Positions 10,395 through 21,259 of a stretch of DNA of 64,000 bases are shown one piece after another. How positions within the stretch are numbered: position 1 is the first letter of the stretch; the number at the start of each line of letters is the position of its first letter. The notes beneath the pieces were generated by a model. The model searched no databases. It was not told the origin of the DNA and saw only the letters and a list, made by a program, of their open reading frames with translations. The position numbers and the translations under genes are program-made. The stretch lies in the NCBI GenBank assembly GCA_964036045.1, contig OZ038383.1:62625725-62689724 (forward strand). Direction: 5' to 3'. This DNA is from Eutreptiella sp. 'Long Island Sound 2002' (taxonomy: Eukaryota; Euglenozoa; Euglenophyceae; Eutreptiales; Eutreptiaceae).

Positions 10395-13300
10395 TCACTG
10401 GGAGTCCCACACGGAGGGGTCGACGGGCTCGCCGGGGGCGTACGCAGCGTGCAGGTTGGGCAGCAGCGGGCGCACGTGCAGGGTGTCGGCGTGCCCGGTG
10501 AGGACCTCACTGAGGACCGAGGAGTTGGCGGCAAGCAGTATGCGATGCCCGGGAGGGGTGGCGGCGAGGAGCGGGAGGATGTCCGCGGCCCGCGACGTGG
10601 GGGCGAACACGACGTGGGCCGGCTGCGGCCCCGGGAGCGGTGCCGGGGGGAGCGGGACCACAGGACGGCGGTCTACTGTGAGGTGCCAAGTGGCGCGATG
10701 GTGGAGGAGCCGGAATAGGGCGATGCTGTGGCGCAGTGTGTGGGGCTGGGTGCTGGGCGGCGTGGGGACGTGCGGCGGGAGGGGAGGGGGCGGGGCGGTG
10801 GCGTGGGAAGGGGCACGGCGGAGGAGTGACGCCAGCGACTTGTGTGTCGTGCTGAGGGTGGAGAGGAGCCCACGGCAGCAGGCCTGGGTTCGGCGCCTTT
10901 GGGCGTAGTGGTGCTCGTTGTCGTGTGCGTTGGCTTCATTCGGCGTCCGGTTCGTTTGGTGACTTCTGGGCGGGGCCTGGCGTGGCGCCCCGTGGTGGTG
11001 GCTTGCTTGGTAACGGGGTTAGATGGCGGCGCCGCTGGTCGGGGGGTCAGGTGCGTCGTGTTGTGTGGCGCGCAGGGCTCCTGGGGTGCTGTGGGTGTCG
11101 CCGGTGTCGGTGCGCCAACGCTTGTGGGGTGGTGAGGGGGTGTGTGCGTGCGGGGCTGGGCTTTGGGTGATGTCCCACAGGCGGATGCCGTCCCGCTGCA
11201 TTTCCTGGAGGGTCTCCCGCAGGCGCCTGAGGACATACGGGTGGTCCTGGGGCGCGGGGAGGTTGCGGGGGTGGACTCCCAGGGGGTGGAGCGCATCGGC
11301 CAGCATGGCTTCCCATGCGGCCTGCGGCATCCACCCCCCCGCCGGCCAGAGGCGGCAGTTCTCCACCGACCCCTTGCGGGGCCGATGGACCAGGCCCTCG
11401 AGGGAGGGCTCTCCCCGGGCCCACTTCCGCAGCTCCCAGAGCTGCGTGTGGGTCCAGCGCTGCCACCACTGTCCCTGGGCGGGCCTGCGGTCTTGGGCGG
11501 AGGAGTGGGCGTGGGTGGGTGTGACGGGGTCGTGGGGACCGGCGGCGGTGGCGGGCCTGGGGGATTCCTCGTAGTCCTGTTCCGTGGGGGTGCGTGGGGA
11601 GTGGGGGTGCACGCGGATGTGGACCCGCGGGTGTGCGCGTACGGTCTCCGCCTCAGGGTTGGGCGGGGATTCGCGGCGGCGGCGGTAGTCCGGCATGCGT
11701 TGCATGTGGGCTGTCATCGAGGGCCGGTAGGGGGGCGGGGACGCTGCTGGTGGACCCTGGCGTCGTTCTGGCTTGGTCGGGAGCGGTCCGTGGGCCTGGG
11801 GTGCGGGCTTTGAGAGGTGGCGGGACGAGGTGCGTCGCGCTTCGGCCGCGGCGCGCTCCGCCATGAAGGTGGTGGCGGTGGCGTCGGTGACGGTGGGGGG
11901 GCGCCGCGCTGGGCGCTGCTGCCTTCGGGCCTGGGACGGCTGGGGCCGGATGTCATAGAGGACGTCCTCGGGGGGCCGGGCTCGCGCTGCCGTCGTGGCG
12001 CCAGGTTTGGGCTTGGGTTTGGGCTTGGCTGCGGGTTGCGGTCGTGGCGTGCTGACGGGTTTGGGTGGCTGTTTGGTGGCGGTCTTGGGCTTCGGCTGGG
12101 TCGTGGGTGTGGGCTTCGTCGGGGCGTGGGCCTTGGCGGCGGCGGGGCTGCTCGCGGTGGGGGCGGGTTTGGAGGCCCGTTCGGGAGGTGTCCCCCGCGG
12201 CCTGGGGGGTGGAGTGCTGGATGAGGACGTGGTGGTGGTGGTGGATGAGGTGGTCGTGGCGGTGGAGGTTGTGGAGTCGGAGGCGGAGGAGAGGGCTGTG
12301 GGAGACGGCGGAGGGTCCTGGGCCTCGGGGGCGGGCGTATGATGCTGGGTCCTGTAAGCAGCGAGAACGAGGGTGCAGGTTCGGGCACCGGGCGTGTGCG
12401 CGCGTTTTCCCTGGTGATCCGTGCGTGCTGGTGCTGGCGTGGCGGCGTTGTCTCGGCTGCGCGGGCACGTGGGTTACCCACGGGGGTGGCCATATCTGCT
12501 CCAGGACGTGCGGGTGTGTTTGCTGGAGGTAGTCGAGGGTCTGGAAGAAGCATCGCTGGATGCCGGGCATGTCCTCCTCTGTGAGGTGGGGGTAGTTTTG
12601 GGTGGGGGTGTCTGGGCCCGGCCACAGCAGCGTCATGAGGCGGGCTGCCACCATGTACGGGCATAGTTGTAGGGTGGTGGGGCGTGGGGGGGTGGGTCCC
12701 CTGCGGTTTTGGGGGGGCTTTCCTCTGCTGGGGGCGCAGCGTGACCACCCACACCCACCGGTCCGTGGGGATCCCCCAGGTCCGTTGGGTCCACTTGGCG
12801 AGGCAATACATCGCCCTACCAAGGCCCTGGTAGCCGCTGCGGATGGAGAGCAGCGTGTCCAGAGATTTGGGTTCCCACGTGCCCCGTGGTGGGGGTCGTC
12901 AGGGTCGTCCCCCCTGGCGTACGTGTCGGGGCCTGGGTTGTGTGGGGGGGGGGTGTAGTCGGCGGGGAGGAGGGAGTCGGTGCCGTGTACCACCCAGTGG
13001 TCTGTGGGTGCGTTGTAGGTGGTGTTGGAGAGGGTGTAGTGCAGATTGTACATGAGGGTCATGTACGTGGAGGGCGCTGGCTGCTGCTCGTCGGGGCCGG
13101 GGATGTCCCCCGGGACGTGGTGCCGGAAGTTGCTCAGGGAGGCCATCCGGGCTACCCATGTTTCCCGCTCCCACTCTTTGGTGCTGTCGGGGGTGGCGTC
13201 GGGTGGGGGGTGGGCCATGTCGGGCTCGTGGTAGCGGGTGCGGCTCTTGGTGTCCACCCGCCCCGGCACGGGGTGTCCGACCAGGTGTCGCCCCCAGTCG

Positions 13301-15935
13301 ATGGGGGGCACCCAGATCTGGCTCCCCGTGGGGGACTGGCTCTCGCCGTCTGGGGACGCGCATGGGGGGCGCTCGTGTCGGGCGACGTGGAGGAAGGCGT
13401 CGAAGAGGAAGTCTCTGACGCCTTCCCCCAGGGTGGCCGCCTGGACCAGGGTGGCCGCCCGGATGGGGGTGCTGGTGCCGGAGGTGCGGAGGTACAGCAC
13501 GACGTCCTGTTCCCCGAGTCCCCGGAGGTGCTGCCGTACCGCTGCGGGGTTGTGTAGGGCGTAGGGTTCGGCCGGTGCGGCGACTGGTGGTGCGGGGTGT
13601 GATGGGGGGGGTGGTGTGGGTTGGGGGGGGTGGTCGTCGTTGTCGCGCGTGGGGTCCGGTGATGGGGTCTCTTGTGGCCGTCGCAGGGGGGATTCGCGGT
13701 GGCGTGTGTCGGCGGGGGTATCGACGTCAATTGGCTGGTGCTGGCTGCCGCGTGTTGTGTCCGTGGCCTGGTCTCGGGGGGGGGCGGGGGGGGGTGGTGT
13801 GGGGCGGGCGCTGTTGGTGGTGGGGGGGGCGGGGGTGGGTGTTGTGCTGGCTGGGGGTCTGGGCGTCCCTGTGGGTCGTGTGGGTGTTGCGTGTGTGCGC
13901 CGTGCGGCCCTTGCGGTTCTTGACTGGCTGTGGTGCCGGGGTGTGGGTGGGAGGCGGCCGCATGAGCGTCCAGGTGGGGCTGTGGTCCGTATGTAATGGG
14001 TGGCTGCTGGTGGATGGTGCTCGCTGGTATGGGGTGCGGGTGGGGGGGCTGCTGGTGGTGGTGGGGTGGGGGGGGCGGGGGTGGGTGTTGTGCTGGCTGG
14101 GGGTCCGGGCGTCCCTGTGGGTCGTGTGGGTGTTGCGTGTGTGCGCCGTGTGGCCCTTGCGGTTCTTGACTGGTTGTGGTGCCGGGGTGCGGGTGGGAGG
14201 CGGCCGCATGAGCCCCCGGGTGGGGCTGTGGTCCGTATGTGATGGGTGGCTGCTGGTGGATGGTGCTTGCTGGTATGGGGTGCTGGTCGGGGGGCTGTTG
14301 GTGGTCGTCGGGCGCTCCTACTAGGCCCTGGTGTTGCTGGTGTGCGTGCGCGGCTCCTCGCGGGTCCATGGGGGTGTACCGTGGCTCGTATGTCGTGGGC
14401 CCGTGTAGCGGGGGCGGCGGGTGGTGCTGGACTGCGTGGTGGTGGTGTGGAGGGTGTGCCGGTTGTGTGTCGTACCCCGGCGTTGGTGGGTGTGGTGGCA
14501 GGGGCTGGTGGTGGTGGAATATGTGATGGTGTGGTGTGGTGATGTGCGCTATGTGGAGTGGGTGGTTCGCGGGGCCTGGTTGTGCTGGGGCATGGTGGGG
14601 ATGTAGCTGGTGGGGGTCGCTGTAGCTTGGGGGCATTAGGGGGTAGGGGTTGGGAGGGACGGGGGCGTGGTGGTGGTGTTGGTGGTGCCATGTCCCCTGG
14701 CTCTGCGCGTATGGTGGTCCTGGCATGGTGTGGACGTGTGTGGGCGGTGGTGGCTGACTGGGCTGCACGGTTTGGGTGCTGCGGTACGGTGGTGGTGGTG
14801 GGCGCTGGCGCTGGCGGTGTTGTTGGTGTGCCCCGGGGGTCTGGGCGTGGGGTGGTGCGGTGTGGCTGGACCGGGGCCTTGGTCGGGGCGTCGCGCCCTG
14901 CTGGTGGGCGCGTTAGCGGGCCCCCTGACCTGTCTTGGTCTTCTTTGCCTGGTGGGTGTCGGGGGCGGGTGAACCCCCCTGTCCCTGTGGGGGCGACGGG
15001 AAGCGGGCGTGCCAGCGGTGTGCCTCTTGGAGGCTCGTCTTGAGGCCTCTGACGTAGGTTTCCTGGTCCGTGAGGCCCATCCGCGTGGCGGTGGCCTCGT
15101 CGGGGGCGGCCAGGTGGGCGTCCCGAAAAGACGCCCAGTTCTCCAGGGACTTCTGTTGTGCGGGGTGGGGCTGGTGTGCCGGGTTGAGGAGTGCGCTGAG
15201 TGGGTAAGGTGTTCCCTTCCGTCGGCCGAGGGCGTTTTTGAACCGGCGGCAAGTGATTCGGAGGTAGACTGCTATCTACTCTGGTGCCGTGTCGGCCCAC
15301 GCTTCCGGCGTCAGGGCTGCTGCTTGGGGGGCCGGGAGTTGTGGGTCTGGGAGGTGTAGGTCTCGGTGGTGGAGGTATAGGGCGAGGAGGATGTGGCGAG
15401 CCGCCACGTTCAAGCCGCCTCCGCTGTGGCGTAGGGGTGGGCTGTGGGGGGGCAGGGGTGTGCTGCCCGTGGCCACGGCTATGGTCCATGCGTGGTCCGC
15501 CGCGTCCGCCACGTAGTACCCTCCCAGGTGGTCCCGGAGGGTGTCGATGAGGAACCCGAAGAAGCTGGGGTGGCTGGCGGGGGGGGGTGCGGCTGGGGCC
15601 GCGGGCCGCTCGCGGTGGGGGGGGTTGAGGTCCCCGCAGTGGGGGCAGCGGGTGAGGCGGTGCGCGGCTCCCAGGCAGACCCAGTGGTCTGGGTTGCAGG
15701 GCAGGGCTGTCTGTGGTAGCCGCCGGCGAACGCAGAGGGGACATGCGGTGGCTGGTGGTTGGTGGTACCTGTGGACGGACGGCGGCGTGGGGGGATGGGG
15801 GCTGGTGGCGCGCGCATGCTGGTGGGAGTGTGTGCGGTGCCTGTGGTGCCTGTGTGTGCCGTGCCAGTGTTGCGCTCGGTGGATGGTGTGTAGACGTGGT
15901 GGGGGTTCCGTGTTGGTATGTCACGGGGTAGGTTC
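10395..15935 (-). pseudogene. LINE ORF3: large protein of unknown function (degenerate)
   Basis: Directly after the ORF2 stop, about 1850 codons of protein-like sequence follow on the same strand, spread over three frames. In order: a Cys-rich segment (CPLC, then CNPDHWVC, then CPHC; about 15736-15620) that looks like a zinc-binding fold; a helical mixed-composition region across an in-frame TAG at 15276-15278; a His/Pro/Gln-rich stretch with a duplicated 82-residue unit; a compact domain at about 13560-12900 containing IWVPPIDWGRHLVG; a further mixed segment with YPHLTEEDMPGIQRCFFQTL; a Lys/Pro/Ala linker; a Trp-rich domain (QWWQRWTHTQLWELRKW) near 11400; and a final segment with AHVVFAPTSRAADILPLLA. 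Frame changes fall near 13785, 12895, 12712 and 12400, and an in-frame TAA at 11019. No family recognised. It may start at the ATG 15937-15939, whose ATGA overlaps the ORF2 stop, or in the other frame; I cannot decide. Confidence 0.55.
13820..14311 (-). repeat. Duplicated 246-bp unit within ORF3
   Basis: Two adjacent copies with an exact 246-bp offset (for example CCGTATGT at about 13988 and 14234). 246 is a multiple of three, so the unit encodes an 82-residue His/Pro/Gln-rich repeat in frame. Confidence 0.8.
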
Positions 15936-18900
15936 TCATGGTTGGTAGAACAGGAGTTTGAAGAGGTGGGCTTGGTCTGTTGAGGGCAGGGTTGCCGCAT
16001 GCTGCAGGTATTTGTTGGTGCGGTATGTGAGCTGCTCCGCCGTCTTGTCAACGGCCGTCCGCTGCATGTGCGCCGCCGTGGCCTGGGGGTCCTCCGCGTG
16101 GGTGCGTAGCAAGGTGTAGACGGCAGTGGGGACGAGTCCCCTGCGGACTGCCTCGAGTACCTCAGTCTGCTTGAGGACGGTGGTGAGTTGTTGGGTCGCC
16201 GGGGACTGCGTCAGCCATCCGGCGTGCTGTGCGATGGTGTGGGTTGGGTTCCAGTCTGTGAGGGTGTCCAGTCCTCTGTACAGGGGGCACGCCTTGGAGT
16301 GGTCCCATGTTTCTTCTTCCGCGTGGCTGCAGATGCATTTGGTGTGTCCTGCGGGGACGTGGATCGAGCGGCGCGTATACCATCGGTGGTATCGGGTGAG
16401 GAGGGGAAGTTGTTCGAGGGCGAGTTGGAGTCGGGGCTTTTGTAGGTGTGCTGGGAGGCTATCCGGGCGCAGGGCGGAGTAGTAGAGGGGGGTGTGGACG
16501 GAGTCTTTGAGGCGTCGGAGGAGTTCGGTGTTCGCTGGGTGGCCCAGTGTGGTGGCCAGTTGCTGGATGGGTGTGGGGTAGTGGTACTGCTTGTCTCGAT
16601 CCGTGTACGGCGTGTCCTCGGGCATCCATTGGGGGGGCTGTGTGGCCGGGGGTATCGGGGGCAGGTGCTGCAGCTGGCTGTGGTGTGGGGTGTCCAGTCG
16701 CACGCGTTCGAGCCCTGGGGTGTGGTTGGTGTTCTGGTGTTTGGCCTGCGTGTCTGCGCGTCCATTGCCGTAAGCGTAGCGGTGTGACTCCTGCTTGACG
16801 ATGTGTAGGGCGTCCTGGGGGTGCATGCCCTTGAAGGCCATCCATAGTCCCAACGCTTGTGTTGTGAGGCCGGATTCCAGTGCTTTGTGGAGGGGCAGGT
16901 CCGCAAGGCCCCTGGTGAGGTGGATGTCGACCGTGGCGTCCACAACTACCCAAATGTTGCGGGGCCGGATCGTCCTGGGTGGCGGTGTGGCGGTGACGGC
17001 GTCTGCCATGGTGCGCAGTTTGCCGTGGGAGGACGCCCCAAAGATGGTGGCCCCGGTGTGGTGTTCCACGTGGAGGCCGTCCGCGTGCCGGGTGATGCGC
17101 ACGGAGGCGCAACCGACCGTGGGGGTGCGTTGCTGGGTGCCGGATGCGTCAGTGAAGTAGATGATGTCGGTGTCGCTGGGTATGGGTAGGCGGGCGATTG
17201 CTGTGGGGTGATAGACGTAGATGGGGTTCCCCTGGGCGGTTCTGGCGGTGATTTGCGTGGGTTGCAGTAGTGGCGCTGCATAGACGCCTATCCCCTTGGT
17301 GGTGATGGCCTGGGCTCGTGGGGTGAGGCGGAGGAGGCCCCTGTCTGGGCGTCCCTGGGTGATATACGCGTACATCAGGTGGAAGAGGTATCCCGTGTTG
17401 GGGTGGAACTTCTGGCACGTGATGGTCTGTCGCCGCTCCTTGTCGTCTTTGTCGCCGCGAAGGGTGGGGCATTTGTGCTGTAGGGGGCGCATGGGTGCCT
17501 CCTGGTGTCCTGCGCGGTGTGGGTCGCAGCGGTCGTACGCCATGGCTACGCTGTCCGGGTCTGCCCGCTCGTTCGTGAACGTCCATGTCGGCGTGGGTGT
17601 TCGGGTCCAGGCTACGTGCGCCGGGTGGTCTGGGGGTACCGTGTGAAACCAGGGGGAGAGCCATGCCTGCTGGTCGGCGGTGGCGGCGGCGGTGGGGGTG
17701 CGGTAGTGGGTGGAGATGAGGTGCAGCAGGGGCCACGGAGTGTCGAGGGCTGCCGGGCCACAGTGCCAGCAAGTGCGTGGTATGCCCTGGTCACTGTGTC
17801 TGACTGGTGGTACATCGGTCTCCGGTGCATTGTGTTTGGGGATGGACCAGGGGGCATGGTGTCGCTGGACAGTGCGGGTAGCATCTTTGTGGCCGTTTGG
17901 TGCTAGTAGCAGAATGGTGGGTGGTGTCCAGCCTTCAGCTGACGGGGTGGGCTCCCCCTGCGTCGTGCCGCCGTCGTTGGGGGTCTCGTGCTCGCTCGGG
18001 CGGGGCCGGGGGTGCTGGCGCTGGAAGGCTGTGTACGCCGTGTCGATGTCCTCCGGCCCCGGCATGTCGCGCCCTGCCTTCGTAGCACATGCGCGGAGGT
18101 ACGCTTGGAAGACGTGGCGTGCTGGCCATTGTGGGTCGGAAAGGAACGGGGCGTGGTGGGCGTCGCATTGGGCCATGATCTTCATCTGTGTTGGGGTGAT
18201 ATACACTATGGTGATGGTGGCCCCTACCGCGCAGGGTGTCCACCTCGCCTGCCGGGCGTCGGTGGATGTCGGTGTGTGTGGCCACGAGTGGCCCCTGTTG
18301 ATCGCAGTGGTGGTTTGTCAGGATGGCGTGTGTGTGGTGCGGTAGGAGGAGTTGTAGCTGGGCCCAGATGCCAGTGCCCACGGAGGTGGAGACGCCGTGT
18401 TGCGCCAGTATCCACCGGGGGCAGGTGTTGCGGGCCATTTGCGCTTCTTTTATGCGTATGGCTGCCGCCTCGCGAACTTCTGGTTGGTGGTTGTGTGTTA
18501 CCCTGTGTTAGAGGTGTGCTGCGTGTTTGGCATAGGCCATTTCGACCAGGGCGCCTGTATTGTCTCCGTAGTAGCGCCAGTGGGCCATCATGGCCTCCTT
18601 GGGGAAAGACGTGGGCCAGCCTCCGTGTTGCGCCCATGCCTTCGTCACTTGCTGTCGAGCGTGGCGTAGTGCGTCTTCGGGGCGCGGGAGGTGCAGGGCT
18701 TGGTACCCGATGGCCGCGTTGAGCACTGCTTCCATGAAGTACGCCAGGCCCTGCGTAGACAGGAGGTCCCCCCTGGCAATTTGGGGTAGCCGGGCGAGGC
18801 GCTCTTCTAGCTTGCTTGGGAGTGTGACGTGGTGGTGCCGCGTGGCCTGTGTGACTCCCAGGTGGACTGTGGTGTCCTCCAGGTGTAGGGGTTCGCCTTT

Positions 18901-21259
18901 CCGGATGTGGGGGGTGGGGGTCTTGGCGTCGGCCAGCCCGACCGATTTGCGGGAGTGCACTAGGAGCTGGTGGGCGTTCAGGTAGGTTGTGGTGAGTTGG
19001 AGAATGGCGGACGCTTATTCGGTGGTCGTTGGTAGCCCTGCGTTCTCAGGGTCGCGGTGGCGGGTGGCCGTAGTTAGGAGGTTGTCGTCCGCGAAGTTGA
19101 TGAGGGGGGACCGTAGCGGGTATGGGGCGTACCCCGGGTATACCCGTGCCAGCTCGAATGCCAGTGGCAGGGTGACGAGGAGGTAGAGGAAGGGGCCTTC
19201 GGCGCCTCCCTGGGGGACCCCGCTTTCTGTGCCGGTCCAGGGGGTGAGGCCTGCGGCTGTGATGACGGCGTAGAGTCGGGTCTGGATGTACCCGGTCATG
19301 AAGGATAGGAATGGGAGGCCCATGGCATCCCATACCTCCGTGAGGAGCCGGTGTGGGGCGTGGGGGAACGCGCCTTGGACATCGAGGGAGGCGATGATCA
19401 TCTTGTAGGGGTTCATGTCCAGTGCGGTGTCCTGGAGGAAGATGGCCTCATGGGGGGACCTGCCGGCCATGGCTCCCGACATGCTGGCGGGCACGTGGGC
19501 GAAGACCGCTGGCGCGATGCGGCCTAGGATGAGCGTCCACACAAGCTTGACCTCGGTGGTGGCGCAGACTATGGGCCGCCAGTTCCCCGGCTGCGCCCAG
19601 TCCCCCTTTTTTGTAGAGGGGGTGGACCAGGTTGGCCCACTCAGGGGGGATGGGCGTGGCGCCCGTGACGATGTCCCACAGGCGGGCTGCCAGGCGGCGT
19701 TTGACGGGCAGGGTGAGACGTTGGTACGCTTCGGCCGGCAAACCGTCGACGCCGGGCACGACCCCCTTCTTCAGGCGGTCTAGGGCGCGTTGCAGTTCTG
19801 AGATGCTGAAGGGGTCGTGTTCGATGGCGCGCCGCTGTTCCCGGTTGAAGACCCTGGGCACATGCTCGCGGATGGTGTTTCTGGTGTGGGGGTCGAGCTC
19901 GGGGAGGGCGTCCCCATGTTGTGCCTGGAAGCTGTCCAGGACTGCCTGGAGGACGGCGTCGGGGTCATTGGTGAGGCCCCCTTCGGGGGTGCGTACCGCG
20001 TGGATGATACGGCGCCCCGTGTCCTCCAGGATGCGGCTGACGTACCGTAGGGACTTGTACGGCGTGTCGTTTCTGCCGTATCTTTCGCGTTCTTGGGCTG
20101 CGGCCGCTATGCGGTGGGCGTGCCATTCCTGGAGTTGGTGGCGGCGGGTGGTGAGGAGCGCACAGAGGTGGGCGTCCCGGTCTCGTGCCTCCGGTGTGCC
20201 GGAGCGTAGCAGGGTGGCGAGTTCCCCTTTCGTGGTCCAGATGTCATGGACGAGTTGCTGGAGGGTGAGGTCTGGTGGTGCTCCCGTGTGGTTGGTGTCA
20301 CGCTCCATGCCGCATGCTTGTGCCGCCCGGCGCATGGCGGTGGTGAGTGTCGGTGCACCCGGGCGGCGCAGGATGGCGTGTAGGGCCCTGTTATACCTGT
20401 GCCAGGCGCCGTGGTCGTCCTCGGCCGGGAACTGCAGTGTGGGTGGGAGGGTGTTGTCTGGCAGGGTGGCCGCGGGTGGGGGTAGGTTGGGGATGATGAG
20501 GTCGATGTAGAGGGGCCGGTGACCCGTGCCTTTGGGCGGGAGGTCCCCGTAGGCTGCTTCGTGGACGCGCACCGTGGTTGGGTCCCCGTAGCACGTGTCG
20601 ATGCGGGACGGGTGGGTGCCGGCTTGGTGGGGGTAATGGGAGGGTGTGCCGGTGAGTCCTGCCGTGAGATCGGTGAGGCCCAGTTGGTGCATGGCGTCCC
20701 GGACAGCTGTGTCGGTAGCTGTGGGTGGGCCGGTGCGGTTGTCGTTGGTGGGGGCGGCGTTTAGGTCGCCTATGATGATGGTGGGTGCCAGGAGGGAGAG
20801 TCGGCGGTACGCCAGGCTCAGGGTGTCCAGGAAGTCCTTGGTCTCCTCTCCGAATGGGACGTGCGTGAGTAGCACGTTTAGCTGCCATCCGGGCCCCACG
20901 CACTCGTACGCCCCGAGGCGACCATCCACTCCGAGGTCGGGGTGGGCATGTACCGTGACCGACGTCTTGTGGTAGAGGGGTAGCCCCCGTTCCGAGTGGG
21001 CGTGATATTTGTTCCCCTCCGGGTCCAGGATTGGTGCTGGTTCGGGTTGGTCCGCTCTGCGGAGGGCTTGCTCCAGGAACCCCAGGAGGTCTGCGCCTTG
21101 GGGGTGCGGCCCGGGCATGGCTTGCAGTGTAGCGGCCTTGGTGGGGTCGTAGGTGACCGCGGGCTCGTTGAGGATGTTGATGCGGGCGTGGGCTTCCGCA
21201 GGCGCCGGTTTCTGGGGACCGGTAGTTGGGGGGGCGGGCCGTGTCCGGCCCTGGCCCCG
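15936..21259 (-). pseudogene. LINE ORF2: APE endonuclease, reverse transcriptase, RNase H, CCHC
   Basis: This is the enzyme ORF for target-primed reverse transcription, about 1770 codons. The endonuclease begins near 21180 (RINILNEP, motif I), with GDLN at 20759-20770, SRIDTCYGDP, and GTGHRP where SDH-P is usual. The RT shows GVDGLPAEAY, LYKKG, SLDVQGAFPHAP, ESGVPQGG and the catalytic FADD at 19084-19095. RNase H follows (IIYFTDASG near 17150; GNGRAD near 16760). The C-terminal zinc motif is CICSHAEEETWDHSKAC near 16310. Breaks: a one-base shift in a G5 run (19602-19606), in-frame TAA at 19015-19017 and 18508-18510, a shift near 18225. The first ATG (21116-21118) lies after endonuclease motif I, so either translation enters from ORF1, which is in the same frame across a TGA at 21260, or a non-ATG start is used. 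RNase H after RT resembles I/Jockey-type and some plant L1 elements; clade not assigned. Confidence 0.85.

Noticed and set aside
9460-14324. Plus-strand Gly/Val/Trp/Cys-rich ORFs opposite the LINE, also at 40595-44291
   Set aside because: They are reverse-complement shadows of the C-rich LINE coding strand, with implausible composition and no domains.
11953-15939. A single 1328-codon minus-strand protein
   Set aside because: The frame is open mainly because the strand is C-rich. Protein-like sequence (Cys-rich module, mixed domains) moves between three frames along this stretch, so it is a composite of ORF3 fragments and shadow sequence.
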